This document shows positions 15,001 to 30,000 of a DNA stretch of 56,201 bases, piece after piece (position 1 is the stretch's first letter; the number at the start of each line of letters is the position of its first letter). The position numbers were made by a program, and so were the translations under genes. A model generated the notes under the pieces. That model did not search any database. It worked only from the letters and a program-made list of their open reading frames with translations, and had not been told where the DNA came from. Origin of the DNA: Clostridiales bacterium (GTDB taxonomy: Bacteria; Bacillota; Clostridia; Christensenellales; Borkfalkiaceae); contig SVIM01000009.1 of NCBI GenBank assembly GCA_015069485.1, forward strand, positions 1 through 56,201. The letters run 5' to 3'.

Positions 15001-18000
15001 TTATCTTGGATTTCCAACGTACCGTTAACTACTGCGGGAGCTTCAGCCTCATCAGGAGTAAAGGTAAGAGAGTAAATTCCGTTCATTAAGAAGTTAATGT
15101 TCCAAGTGCCGGTAAGGTCGGTTTGACCTTCGGTTGCTACAAGAGGTTGTGCCACAGCCAAAGCGCCTACAAACGCTGCAGTGTAACCAGAATCAGTAAT
15201 AACAATTTGAATGTTTTCGTTAACTACGCCGTCTTGATATACGGTTACTACACCATCTTCAATAGTATAAGTGTAAGTACCTGTAAATTTACCGTTATTA
15301 TTATCTTGGATTTCTAATGTACCAGTAATAACTTCAGGTTCTACGGTAGAAGGTCTTTCCATTATGCCGTCGAAGGTTGCAAACTTAATTACTACTTCGA
15401 AATAATCGTTAATAGCGTAAACTTCTTCAAGCTGAGAACCGGTTGCATAAGTTACGGTTAAAGCGGTTTCGCTTACGTTATAAACGTAGGTTGCGTTTGC
15501 GGTGGTTGCTACGCCGTCAACGGTCTTGGTAATAAGTGCTTCACCAGTTATCGCGCCTTCTTCAGCAGGGGTAAATACGATGCTGTATACGGTTGCGTTT
15601 CTGGAATCGTCGTAAACGTATTCACCGTTTAATACCACGGACATATCGGGGATTTCTTTAACGGTAATAGTTAAGGTGGTGGTTACTCCTTCTGCTACGT
15701 CAGAAGTAATGGTAATTACGTATTCGCCAACTTCGGTTGCGGTGAAGACGTAGTTTCCGCCCTCTTCGGTAGGTGCAGTTAAGGTTGCCTTATCAGCGTT
15801 TTCGCTAGTTATAGTTGCAGTATAGGAAGGATCTGCGTTAGCGTTAACTTCTGCGCTGAATTCAATAGTTTTGCCTACGTAAACGTCTGCGTCACGTACG
15901 GTAGTACCGTCGATAGTTGCGTTGATAGACGTAGGAAGTGCTCTTTCAACGTTATAAATTATAGTTTTAACAACGTCGCCACAAGAAACTTCAATGGTGT
16001 TTTCGCCCAAGTCAGCCATAGTAGCCTTAATGTATACTTGCTTGCTTGAGGTTAAGAACATTAACGCGCTCCAGTCAGAGTGAGGTTGACCGTTAATGGT
16101 TACGCTAAATGCGTTAAATGCAGGGTCAGCGCTTTCGGGGAGAATATCGGTTACGTTAACGCGATTAACATCTCCTACGCGTGCGTTGATTTCGCTTACT
16201 TCATTGCCTTCAGCATCAGTAAGCTTGAAGGTATTAATAATAACCTTTGCGGGATCGTAAGGGTTTTCTACGTATTCAAGTACGTCAGAATTTTGTTCAA
16301 TTACTAAGGAGTAATTCCAAGAAGCTACTGCGTCTTCGTTAAGGGTTACAACGTAGCCACCTTCTTCGTCGGTAGTTACTTCGTACTGATCTGCGTAGTA
16401 AGAAGAGGTTTGAATATTAACGGTTTCTACGTTACCGCCTACGCCTAAGGTAAATTCAAGCGTACCGATATAGTAGTAATCGTATTCGGAAGCATAATTT
16501 ACGATATCGAAGCTGTAAACTACTTCGTCTTCGCTAATAACGGTAACCTTAGTATCAACCTTTCCGTTAGCAGCTAAAACGGTGTCGTAAACGCCGGAAA
16601 TCATATCTTCAACGCCGTAGAAGAATACGCCGCCGCCCATAAATTCACAGCCGAAATAGTAGCCGTATAAGTTATCTTTGGTAGATTCAGCTAATACTCT
16701 TAATATGTCGCCTTCCTTTTCAAAGCCGTAAACGCGGTTGTTTGCAGATTCGTACCACCATTCTCTGGTAACGCCTAAGTTATTACCAACGTCTTCTTCG
16801 CTCATATAAAGGTAATCTTCGTAGAAGATGTAGGAGGTAACTACTTCCGTGCTCATAACGCCAACGAATTCGTTAGATTCGGTAATAGAGCCGCTAGTTA
16901 CTCTGTTTGCTTTTTCAAGAGCGGTTTCAATTGCGTCTTCTACCGTTTCGATTTCTAAGGTAACGATTTCGTATTCACATTCGTCACACTTGCCGTCTTT
17001 ATCTTTATCTTCGTGTAAAGCCTTGCCGGAGATACGGTCGTGTCCGCAATCTGCTGCGTGCCAGTGGTGGTCTTCGTCAGCAGTCCATTCTTCTTCGAAG
17101 GTGTGTCTGTGCATACCGTCGTAATCGCACACGTCGCATACGCCGTTTTCGTCTAAGTCTGAGTGAGAGCCTTCTTCTTGTTTAAGCTCTTCTCCACATT
17201 CGTCTTCACAATCGTTGGGGTGCCAGTGATTGTTAGCGTCGCTTGCCCAATCCTTAGAGAAGCTATGTACGTGCATTTCGTCGTAATCACAAACGTCGCA
17301 TTCGCCGTCCTGATTTGCGTCAACGTGAGCCGTTTCGTCCTTTTTAAGGTCGTGTCCGCAGGTTGCTGCGTACCAGTGATTATCTTCGTCGTAAGACAAT
17401 ACGTTAGCGTATTTGTGGAAGTGTTCTACTTCGTAATCACAAACGTCGCACACGCCGTCTTCGTTTTCGTCAACGTGTTCTCCCTTTCCAGATTCACGGT
17501 CGTGTTCGCAGGTTGCGTCGTGCCAGTGATAATCTTCGTCAACGGACCATTCGTCGCTGAAGGTGTGTCTGTGCATTTCGTCGTAATCACAAACGTCGCA
17601 TTCTCCGTCTTCGTTTTCGTCAACGTGAGGAGCTTCTTCGCTTATGCGGTCGTGTCCGCAATCAGCGTCGTGCCAGTGATTATCGTCATCGAAAGTCCAT
17701 TCATCTTCAAAGGTGTGAAGGTGCATACCGTCGTATTCGCATACGTCGCATACGCCGTCTTCATTCTCATCATTATGGTTCGCTTCGTCTTTTTTAAGAT
17801 CGTGTCCGCAATCCGCTGCGTGCCAGTGTTTGTTTGCGTCGTGCGTCCATTCATCGGAATATCCGTGAACGTGCATTTGGTCGTAACCACAAACGTCACA
17901 AGCTTCGTCTTGGTCTGCGTCAACGTGAGCCGCTTCGTCAATCTTTAATTCTTCAACGCAATCCTCAGGGTCGCAAATGTTTGCGTGCCAGTGATTATTA

Positions 18001-21000
18001 GCGTCGTGAGACCAAGATTGATCGTACTCGTGTTCGTGGGGCTGTTTACAAGCAGCTAAACAAGAAAACGCTGCCAAAGTTGCACACAAAACGAGTGTTA
18101 AACCTTTTTTCATAATAATTCTCCTTATCTTTCATTATTATATTATCTTAAATATAATTCAATTTAAAAAATTTGTAAAGTTTTTTTGATTTGAATTGCT
18201 AAAATTTTATTGATATATCTTTATTTGTTGGGCTATATGCCTTAACAATTGGTAAACTTATCAAATTATACGAAAGCCGTTTTAAAGGCTACGCATTTTT
18301 TTCAGCAACCCAATCTTCACCGGTATAGCCCGTGTAATAGCAACAAGCAAACAACCATTGATCGTATTCACCGGAATCTAAACCGTAGCTTTCAGCTAAT
18401 CCGTTACCGTCGTTAAAAAGCCTTTGGCTTATACTGAATTTTTGCAAGAATATTTGCATTTCTTCAGTTACGGGATATAAACCGTCGTTATTTACGAAGC
18501 TTGCATACTGGTTTTCGATAAACGCCTTATGGTTTTCGCCAAAGAAGGTTTCCGTTCCGTCCTCCTTCTCTATTTTGTAATATACGGTTAAGTTTTTATT
18601 GCCCGCGCTTTCTATGGTTGCAAAGTTATCGGGGTAACCGTACTCGGCGTTATCCTGCCAAATAATAACCGTAGAGGTTATATGCACGAATAAAAGCTCT
18701 TTAACTTCGGTAATATTGCCGTTTAAATCCCTAGTAACCCTGTGATAATAACCGTCGTCGCAAAGTGCGTAATTATCGTTAATAAGCATATTTACGCCGC
18801 CGATTTGATCCCACGCGTCAACGAGCTCTGCTCCTTCAGGGTTAGGCGCTTCAGCGAAGTCCTCGGTAGCGTTAATTACCTTAGTACCGTAAGGCTCTAT
18901 TGCAAAGTCGTCTTCCCTCTTTAATAAAAAGGTTACGGTTACGGGGTAAGAAACTTCGTCCGAGCTTCTTATATCAGCGTAAACTGCAAACGTGAATACG
19001 CTACCGATTTGCTCTTCTGCAGCGGCTACCTCGTGCCTAAAGTTTTTGGTAAAGCTGTTTTCTGCACCGCCGTCGTTTATGGTTCTATCGTACACCTTAA
19101 AAACGGCGCTACCGTGATATACGTCTATTTTGGGGTTAACGTTGTTAGCCGTGGTATCAACCCAAGATTCAACCGAAAATTCACCGTTGCCCGTGGGCAT
19201 ATATTCGAAGTATACCTTTTGCTGAGCTGATTCTAAGGTTATGCTGTAAAGTGTGGTTCTGGTAATCTCTATGCAGTTATAAGGTCCGTCGCCGTTACGC
19301 TTTGTATTCGGTTCGGTAGGTCTATAAATTTCTATTTCTATATCCTTATTAATATTAGTCGCCCTATATATATTAGGATTATAGGTGTAGCCCTTAGGCA
19401 GGTTAGCCAAAGTAATTTTATAGTCACCGTCCAAGCCGGAAACGGAAGCCTTTGTTGCCGTTATAGTAGGCTCGGCTTCTTCTTCCCCTTCAACCTCTTC
19501 ACCTTCTTCTCCCTCTTCGGGGGATGCGGGCTCGTCGGTTTCGTTTGCAAAATTAGCAACCTTGGTCGTAAAGCCGTCCGTCCATCTCGCTTGAATCGTG
19601 CTTACGGAATCAGGATCTCTTAAAAGGGTTGCAAAGGGAACGTAGCCCGTGCCGTCGTTGTAGATAAGCGAAACGCTAAAGGTTTCTAAATCCTCTTGAT
19701 TATCGCCACCGGGAGTAGTTCCGCCGTCCGTAGGTCCACCGGGAGTAATTCCGCCGTCCGTAGGTCCACCGGGAGTTACGGGCTTATATTCACCGCATCC
19801 TGCAAAAATACAAGTAAACGCCAAGAGAACTGCTATTAAATTAAGAAATAATTTTTTCAACTTTTCGTCCTCCTACCCTTGTTTTTTGAAGAGCGATTTA
19901 ATATCTGCCCATTTTAGCTTACGGATTGCAATATCGGCAACGAATAATACCACCGCAATTATAAGAAGATATGCAGTTAAATTAATCGTGTAGGTAGCAA
20001 CCTCGTCTTCAGCGTTTTCAATAACTATAGTGCCGTCGCTAAATACGTTGCCCGAACTTCTAACGAACTTCAAGTCGTCGTCGTCAAAGGTTACGAAGCT
20101 ATCGTATTCAGGGGAATATGAAATGTTAAAGAAGGTTTTGTTTTCGTAGGTTTTAGTGCCGTACGAATAGATAATTTCTATTGAATACTTGCCCGTTTGT
20201 GCGGTTACGAATTCGTAGAAATAGCGTGATCCGTCAAAGTTTAATACAACGGGCTCGGTAGGTTCACCGTCGGGTAAGGTTATTCTCGCCTTTGCAACGG
20301 CGTCGGGATTAATTAACACGGGTACGATTTCTACGGTAGAATAAGTGCCGTAATTTTGTACGTTAAACGTGTAGGGATAATCCACCTTTTCTTCGGGCAC
20401 GTTAGTTGCAATAACGTTGTTTAAAAAGCTTAAGCCGTTTCCTTCGCTCCAGTTGCCCTGCATATTTGCGCTGAGCGCCGAAGTGAAGGTAGCAACCTTG
20501 CCCATACCGTATTCCCAATAGGAATATATGGGCGCTTGCGTCGTTCCACCGTTAGCCTTTTGGTAGGTAGCCGTAAGAACCGTGTTTGAAGTTGCCTTTT
20601 GCTTACTGTAAACGTAGCCCTTAACCTGCTCGATATTTTCGGTATCAATTCCCTTTAAAACCTTGTCGTTACGCATTTCAACGTTTACGGAAGCGTAATC
20701 GGTTATAACCGTATCGGTCATATCGCTATTAACCTTAGCAAACATAACGTCGCTTAATTCTTCGATAGTATCAGCGGCGTAGAAATTACCGCTTCCCGCT
20801 TTGGCTATGTTTTGCAAATACGCTCTGCCTTCTGCAGAACCCGTATCGTCCGTGTTTTCCGCGCTATCGTTTACGATTGCTATAGCAGAAGTAACTATGC
20901 CCTCTGCGCGCATATTTTTTGCAATTTGCGCAGGGTCGTTAGTATCGTTTACAAAGTTTCTACCGTCGCTTATAAGCATAACCTGTCTGTCTTCTTCAGG

Positions 21001-24000
21001 CGCGCCCTTAATTACCGAGTAAGCGTCTCTCATACCCGAACCGATAAAGGTACCTTGCAATACGTCTAACTTATTAATTTTTTCAATTATTTGCGCGCGC
21101 TTTACGGGAGTATTAACTTCGCCGTTTACTACTTCCTTATAGCTTTCGCCCGCAAAGGTAATAATGGTTATTTTGTCTTGCTCGTTAAGTAAGTTAACGA
21201 TATTTATTGCCGCTTGCTTTGCCATCACTAAGTGATAGAGCGTTTCCATACTTCTGGAAATATCAATAACCAAGCAAACGTGCTTTTCGTCTTGGTCGGC
21301 GTTACCGAATTTAACGGGTAACATATTGCCTAATCTTTCAAGCTCGTTAACCTTTTCTTCGGCTAATTCAACCGCTTCCTCGTCGCCTTCGCTTAAGTTT
21401 TGTATTTTTAAATCGCCGAAGGTTAATAAGCTTTTACCAAATTGAGCAACTACTATGTCCAAGTTTTCAATAAAAGCAGTAACGTTATTTACTTGCTTTA
21501 ATATGTTTATATCAGAAAGCACTATTTCATCATAATAGCAAAGCTCTTCAATAGAGAAGGGTACGTCTATTGCAGAAGTTTCGTTACGGCTGGTGCAGTT
21601 CTTTATTTCTGCGTTTCTGCCGTAAAGCGATTTAAGTAAATCGAAATCGTTGCTGTTTCCGCTTACTAAAAGTACCTTTAAATCACCTTCTATTGCCTGC
21701 GTAAAACCTATTTTATTGTTTAAGGTATTTCTGTCACCTTCCGCTTCGCTTGCCGAAATTTCAAACTCGTAATCAAACGTGCCTGCAACGTCGGTGGGCA
21801 TATCAACGTTATAAACGTTAAAGCCCTGATTTAAGGTAATAGCGTCGCGAATAATTTCTTCGCCGCCCCTTCTTACAATTGCAAAGGCAGAGGTGTCGTA
21901 GCTTGACTGAATAAGCACGTCGGCAGTAGTTTCGTGGTTAATGTAGGTGGATTTAGTGTAGTCCACGCTGGTAACCTGCAATTCTTTAGAGCCTTGGGGA
22001 ATATTGTTGTCAAGGTACATTGCGTCAACGTAAATACCCTGCGCAACTAACCCCTTAACTACGTTTGCAAGCCCTTCGGTTTGCTGAGTGTCGGTATTTT
22101 TACCGTCGGTTATAAGTACTATTCTTTTAATTACGTCTTGATCCCCGCGGGCGAACAAGTCAGCCGCGTAATTTAACGCGCCTAAAATGTCGGTTGAGCT
22201 TACGTCAACGGTATGATTTTTAACCGTTTCGAATTCTCCGCCCAAGGGAGTGTTAACCTTTTGGTTTGCGCCAAAGCAAATTACACCCATTTTAGAATTT
22301 CTGGGAAGCTCGTCCTTTACGGTATTAACGTATTCGTCAACCGTGTCTAAATTATGGCTGGACGAATAAGAAACGTCGGCTAAAACGTAAACGTTGGTCT
22401 TGGTTATAATCGCCGTTACCGTAGTACCTGCCATCGCAAAGGATGCGAGCATGATAATTGCAAGATGCAACGCAAGCGAGGCAACCACGTGCTTATCCCT
22501 ATTATCTTTATTAATAGTAATAAAGTAAGGAACGAGCACTAATGCCAAAAGAGGAATTGCAATTAGAAGGAGATATGCGTTATCGAAGCTGATATTTATC
22601 ATAACAATATACCCCCCAATCTGCTATAAATAATAATGCAACGCTAATAAACAATATTATAAGCGTATCAAATTTGCCGTCCAAGCCGCCACCGCCAGCT
22701 TCGCCCACCAATTCAATCTTAGCGGCCGTTGCGTCAGGCGCGCGCTCTTCTTCGGGTACGGAAGAATAAACGAAGAAATGTCTATCCGTTCCACCCACCG
22801 TCATAGTAATTTTATATACACCCACTTCTTCTAAAACGTATTCGCTTATAGCCACGTTAGAGTTCATATATTCCTCTTCGTTAGAGGGTGTAGTAATTTT
22901 TAAGCCCGTACTGTTTGCCAATACGTTAACTTCCAACTTGTCGCCCACGCTATACGAAACCTTTTCGATAACCGTAGGGAAGGAGTAGTCGAGTAAATTT
23001 TTAACGAGAGTAGTAAACGCCGCGCCAACCGAGGTGTTAGTCTTTCTTAAATCGAAGGCAAATACTACCTCACGGTTGCCGTAATCGTTATTTCCCGTAA
23101 ACACTATAGGGTTGCCCTTATACGAGAATAAGGTTGTAAAGTTGCGGTAAGTACCGTATTTTACGTAATGCGAGATATAGAAATCGTTTGCGATAACGTT
23201 TTCAGTAAGTTTTTTAACCAAGGTTGCGGAGGAGGTTGACATTTCTACCTTCGCACCGCCCTCTACCTCTACCTCACTCTGTACGGTAAAGCCAGATTTT
23301 TCCACGTTGCCGTTTAAGTTAAAGAACCATACCGCGCCGTCTTTAGGTAATTCGTTGGGAGAGACGGAGTCAAAGATATACAAGCCGAAGCCGTCGGCGT
23401 TGCCACTCTCGTAAGCATCCGCGTATTCCTTTGCAGACCAAACGGTAAGCTTTGCGTTACCAACCGCCTTAATTGCAGAGCTAACGTAGAAGGGAGCGTC
23501 GCTTACCAAAAGAGTTTGGTAAGAGTTTTCGTTTTTAACGTTAAATAAGGTACAGCTGTTATCTAAAACGAAATCGTCCTGTTCTGCAATTTTTACCGTT
23601 AAATGCTCGAACCCCTCTTCGGGAATAACGGTATCCAAGGTAAAGGGCGTCAACGCAAGCTTGGGCGTTTGCACGATTTGCGTTACTACGGGCGTTTGAG
23701 CGTCGTCTAAATAAAGCTCTACGGTAAGCTCCATATCCTTCGTATAAGATACAGCCTTGCCCGTAACGGTAAGATTGCTTCCCTTAAGCTCGTAAGCAAG
23801 CTCGGTTACCGCATAGTTAACCTCGTCGCCGGAAACGTCTATAACCTCTACGTTAACGCTTTCTTCGTAAACCTTATCGGTAACCAAATAGGTTTTAATA
23901 GAAGGGTTAAGGTTAAAATATTCCTGAGCTTTAGCGATTGCGTCGTCCATATCGCCCACCGAATAACCTTCTTCTACCGTTGCAAGCTCTTCAATCGCAA

Positions 24001-27000
24001 ATTCCTTATCTTCTACTCTTTCGTAAACGACGGTAGTATAATCGCTTACGCAAACGAGCGAATAATAGCTTCCGTCCAAAGACTCTTCGATAATTTCCGC
24101 AATTTTTTCTTTGCCCTTTTCAAAGCGGGTTACTTCGCCGCTAACCATATTCATACTACCGGAAGCGTCTAAAATAAAGCAATATTCGTGCGCCGCGTCG
24201 GGTAAAATAATTATGGGATGAGCCATAGCCAACGAAAGCGCGGCTACGGTTAAAATTTGTAAAATAAGGCTTATAAGTCCCACTAACTTTTTAATGGGAT
24301 TTTTGCGCTTTAAAAACTTTTCGGAAAGAATCCACAAATAAGTCGAAGCAATGGTTTGTTCGGTGTATTTGTTTTTAATTATATATATAATAATAAGAAT
24401 AGGAATGCCTATAAGGCCAAGTAGGCCTAAGGGATATAAAAAGGTCATTTAAGCACCCCCTCTTCTATCATCTTACCAAAGAAGATTTGCCCTAAACTTT
24501 CTTCCGAAGAAATTAGCATGTAATCGTTCCCGCGGGATGCGCATATGCTTTTAATTCTGTCGGTAACGTAATTTAAAGCCGCCTTGTACGCTTTGGCTAT
24601 TTCTTTATCAATATGCTTGCGGTAAGTTCTGTTTACGTCTTCCGAATCAAAGAAATGCATCTTTCCTCTCACTAAGGGATTTAACTCCTCGCGCGATAAA
24701 ATTTGCATACATACCACGTGCCTTTTTTTGCCCGCCAAATGGTCTATAACCCTATCGTAATCGTTGTCGGTTAAAAAGTCGGAAATAAGGAAGGACATAC
24801 CGTCGCCAAAGCCCACGTTTGTGGGAAGAATTGCGTCGGTAATATAACTGTCACCGCCAAACTCGATATCGTTTAGCTTGTGAATATTGCTTATAAACGC
24901 TTCCTTTCCAACCATACCGCCAATAACCTCGATAAGCTCTTTTTCGCGGATGACGTAAATGGATACCTTATCCATTTCGCATACGGATAAGTACGCCAAA
25001 GCTGCGGCAAGCTTAATTGCTTGCTCGCCCTTTTTGCTATTGCCGTATTCCATTGAACGGCTAGCGTCTATGTAAATTTTTGTGTGCATTTGCCGTTCGT
25101 CGAGATAGAGCTTTAAATACAACTTATCAAACCTTGCGTAGGCATTCCAATCGATTTTGGTAATATCGTCGCCTGCCATATAGTCGCGGAAATCGGAAAA
25201 CTCGCAGGAAGAACCAAAGGTTTTACTTTGATGGTTGCCCCCAAAAAGCCCCGCAACGTTATGCTTTACAAGCATTTGCAAGGTTTCTATCTGTTGCAAA
25301 AACTCTTCGTTAATTGCCTGTATTTTCATATCTTTCTATTATTTTTTCGTTTCCTTAATCAATAAACCGATAACGTCTTCTACGGTTAATTTGTCGTTAA
25401 TTGCGCTATAATTAATTTTAATTCTGTGTCTTAAAACGGGTTCTGCCAAAGCGTTAATATCTTCGTACGAAACGTTATAGTTGCCGTTAATTAACGCGCG
25501 CACCTTTGCGCAGGTAATTAAAGCCTGTGCAGCACGGGGGGAAGCGCCGTATTTAATATACTTTTTAGCGGTTGAAGAAGCGTTTTCAATTTCGGGGTGA
25601 GTGTTTGCAACTAAATTCATTGCGTAATTTAAAACGTCTTCCATAACGGGTACGGTGGATGCAAGCTCTCTCATTTCCATAATGGTTGCGCCGTCAACTA
25701 CTGCGTCAGCAGTTTCCGCCATAGTAATCTGAGTCATATTTACGATGCTTGCAAGCTCTTCAACCTTGGGGAACTTCATAATAAGCTTAAACATAAAACG
25801 GTCCATCTGCGCTTCGGGAAGAGGATAAGTACCGTCCTGTTCAATGGGGTTTTCGGTTGCAAGAACGAAGAAGGGTTCTTCTAAAACGTAAGTGGTGTTT
25901 GCAACGGTAACCTTGTGCTCCTGCATTACTTCAAGCATTGCAGACTGAGTTTTGGGAGTAGCACGGTTGATTTCGTCGGCTAATACGAGGTTTGCAAAAA
26001 TAGGGCCCTTGCGGAATACGGTGTTCAATTTGCCGTTATCGTCCTTTTCTATGATGTTAGTACCGGTTACGTCCGAAGGCATAAGGTCGGGCGTGAACTG
26101 AATACGCGAAAAGGGCAAGGACAAGGTTTTGCCAAGGGAACGAACCAAACGGGTTTTACCTACGCCAGGTACGCCTTCCAAAAGCACGTTACCACCCGCA
26201 ACGATTGCGATAATAACGTTATCGATAATGTCTTGCTGACCTACGACGTCTTTTTTAAGTTCGTCTTTAATTTTAGTAATTGACTGACTGAATTGTTGTA
26301 CTTTTACTTGGTTTTCCATAATCGGTATATATCCTTTAATTTTATTTTTTTATAATTTTATTTTACGGCAAATGCGCCGTTTAGTTTTTAGTTACCTTAA
26401 AGGCTTTATTAGCAACGCGCGTTTGCTTACGCGATATCGCCTTTTAATTATTTTCGTCGCCGTTATTAGACGAACCGCCCATCAAGTATTCGTTGTAATA
26501 CTTTTTGTATAATTCAATAATCTCTTCGGGAACGCCGGCTTCTTCCATTTTTTCAACTTCCGCCCAGTACCAAGCGTCGATTACCTCGCCGTAAGGCTTG
26601 TGCTCGTCGTTGTCGGGGTCGTAAATTAAATCGTTACTGCCGTATTTGCTATCGCCGGTACCGCCACCACCGCTTCCCGAGTTTTCGTCGTCGTTCGCGT
26701 CGTTTTGCACTATATTGTTAAACTGCTTTTCCTGTTGGAGTCGCGCTTTAACAGATTCGGGCAAATCGTCTTGCGTTAAACCGAATATTGCCAACAATTT
26801 GTTTACTACGTTATCACGCTCGTATCTGTTGTCGTACTGGTTTTCTATTTCTACCTTTAAGTTATAAACGGTAGAAGAGTTATCGTCGAAATAAGTATCC
26901 AAGCGAGCCTGCGCCGTGTCGGTGGGAACGTTGTCCACTTCGTCCGCCAAGGTAGCCAAATCGTTAAAGAAGTTATATAAGCAAATATATAACGAATCGC

Positions 27001-30000
27001 TTTGCATTTCAAGGATATCAATGGCAACCATACCGGATGAAGTAAAGGTTATTATTTTGTTATAAAGCTCTTCGCCGAACAAATCTACGTAAACCTTTTC
27101 CTCTTCCTGTCCGCTTCCGCCTTGGTTTTCACCTTCGTTACCGCCTGCGTTTTCTTCACCTGCTCGGGTAAGCGCACCTAATTGCCCTTGTTGGTTTTCA
27201 CCGCCTTGGTTTTCGCCGTCTTGGTTTTCGCCGTCACCGGGAGTCAACTCAGCGTAATAGCCCCTAAAGCTTTCTCTAATATCGTTAAGTCTGTTTACTA
27301 CGATATTGGAATTAAGCGTTAAAATACCGTTTGCAACGGATTGCACGTCTGCGTTAGAGCTTGACGCCTTCATCTTTAAGCCGATATCGTTATAGCTTAT
27401 ATTTGCTTCGACTACCTCGTGGATGTTTTCGATGGTTTGCAAAACCTTTTCGGTTATTTGCGTTTCCGTTACGTATTCCAGCTTCATTGTGTCGAGTAAC
27501 GATTCAAGCTCTAAAACGATTCCGTTTTTAACCTCTAAATAGAAGTTATCCGTGCGCTTTACCGCGCTTATAAGCTGTTCGATACTTTTAATTTGCCAAT
27601 CGGTTGCGTCGAATTCCTGTTCGGGGGGAGGGCCATCTTGACTTTCGGGTGCGGGAATAAAAAACGCCGTTCCAAAAGTACCTACTGCCAACACGCCGGC
27701 AACCAGCAACGCCCACCAACGCTTTATGTTAAAGGCGCGCGCCGGAACTTGCTTTAAACGGTTATCAGCGTCAATTCTTTGAAGCTTAATCATATCCCCG
27801 TCTTTGCCGTCGAATTCCACCATGGTTTGTACCTTTTCGTTAAGGTCAAACCTTTCGTCAAGGTGCTTTGCCAACCTTTTATTTGCGGGGTATAAAATTA
27901 AAAATAAAATTCCGCCCACCAAAACTGCTCCGCCAACGCCTATTAAAATATACCACAACGGGTTAAATTCAATTTGCGTAAGCTTAAAGGTTAGCATTAA
28001 TGCCCCCACCGCTAAAAGGGCGACGGAAACACCGATTGCAACACTTATAATAAGTGCGTTTCTAAAAAATTTTCTTTTGATTGAAACAAATGCTTCGCTC
28101 ATTATTTAGCTCCTGCATATTTTTATTTTTTTATACAAAATTATACATTAATGCATAAAGAAGAATATATATATTTTAACACTATATTAAAAGAAAATCA
28201 ATCAAAAAACACTTGATATTATATAATAATAATGTTAAAGCGCAAAAAACCAAAAATTTTAATTCAATCTTAAGTAAAAAATTAATTTTTTATGCATATT
28301 TTTCCATACGCCGCAGCTCTTTTTTATTGTTTTTTTGCCCTATTATTTATATTAAACCTCCCCAACGGCACGCATATACCCCTGCCACGCACTTCAACAG
28401 CGCATAACTACCCCCCCCTACTTACCTTTAACGGCACGCATATACCCCTGCCACGCACTTGAACGGCACGCATTGCCTTCATAGTAAAGTTTATATTAAA
28501 AAAATTTTTTGAAATTTTTTATTTTTATTTTGAAAAATTTTTAAATTTATAGTATAATAAAAAAATAAAAGGAGGTATATTTGTGAAAAAGAAATCGATG
28601 GTGTTTTTAGCAATGATTATGTTGATGACGTGCGCCGTTTCTTTTGTCGGTTGTAACGAGTCGGATTCGGGAGAACAGAAGATAATGAATTTATCTCTTA
28701 ACCCTGAAGTGGAATTTATTTTGGACGCGGATGATAAAGTAGTAAGCGTTAATGCCTTAAACGAAGAAGGCAATCTTATCGTCAGTGCAGAAGTTTTTAC
28801 AGGTAAGACTGCAGAAGAAGCGGCTCAGTTGTTTGTAGAGATTTCTAAAGAAACGGGATTTTTGATTTCAGGCAACGCATATACGGACGAGAATGAATTA
28901 ACGATTTCCTTCTCTGGAGATACGAAGGCTGCGGAAGAATTGTATAATGATGTTAAATCGAAAGTAGACGAGTATTTAACTGCGGAAAATATATCTGCGA
29001 CTATTGAACAAGCTGCTTTGATTACAGAAGAACAATTAGAAGCACTTGTAGCAGAGTGTACCCCTTATTTAGAGTCTGCAAAGATTCAATCAATGACCTA
29101 TAACGAACTTATTCAAGAGCTTGTAGAATCTCGTAAAGAAACGGCAGAATTCTACTCGCAAGAACTAAAGAATGCTTATTATGAAGCAAAGGCATTGGTT
29201 ATGAAACAAATAGAGATACAGGCGGTGAAGGCGCAGGTAGGAATCGATAGTTTAACTGGAGCAGCTTTTGATTATGCATTTGATATTTACGTAGACGCCG
29301 TGGAAGTTGTTGAGAATACGAGAATGGATATGATGGTAAAAGAAGATAGTCCATATCAAGTTGCTCTCAATGCATTCCGTGAAGCAAAAGCTGAATATTT
29401 GAATTATCGTAAATACGTAGCATCATTAGAGCAAAATGAAATTACTACGCTAATCAGTCAAAAACTTGCAAATTTGCAAACGGCTGTAGATGGTGCGGAG
29501 ACGGCATTGTTGCAAGCAGGAGATTCCGCAAACCTTGCACTTGATTCTGTGAAAGCAACGTTAGATACGACGTATGCTGCCGTTATAAGTTTAATTAAAG
29601 ATTACTCTGCGAAAGCAAGTCAATTTGCAAGCGAGATTTCAACAAAACAGCAAGAAGCTCAAACGGCTTTCTTTAATGAATTTGAAACAGCGTATGCGGA
29701 GGCGATTGCGGCGGCGGAAACAAAATGGAACGAAATGCAAATTGAACTTAAAAATAGTTATGTTGCAGAATAAGCGTTAATTTATTAGCTTTTTAAATGC
29801 CCCTAAATAATAGATAGTCGTGGGGAAAAAGAAATCTAATTCTACAAATACAAATAACGAATTTGCAAAAGAGTCTGATATATTTCAGGCTCTTTGTTTT
29901 ATAGTGAATTTTACAAAAAACAATCTCTTTGAAAAATTAAAATGTTCAACTGCCATAAGATATCAATAAAACAGAATAGAGGATTAAATTACCCTCGGAG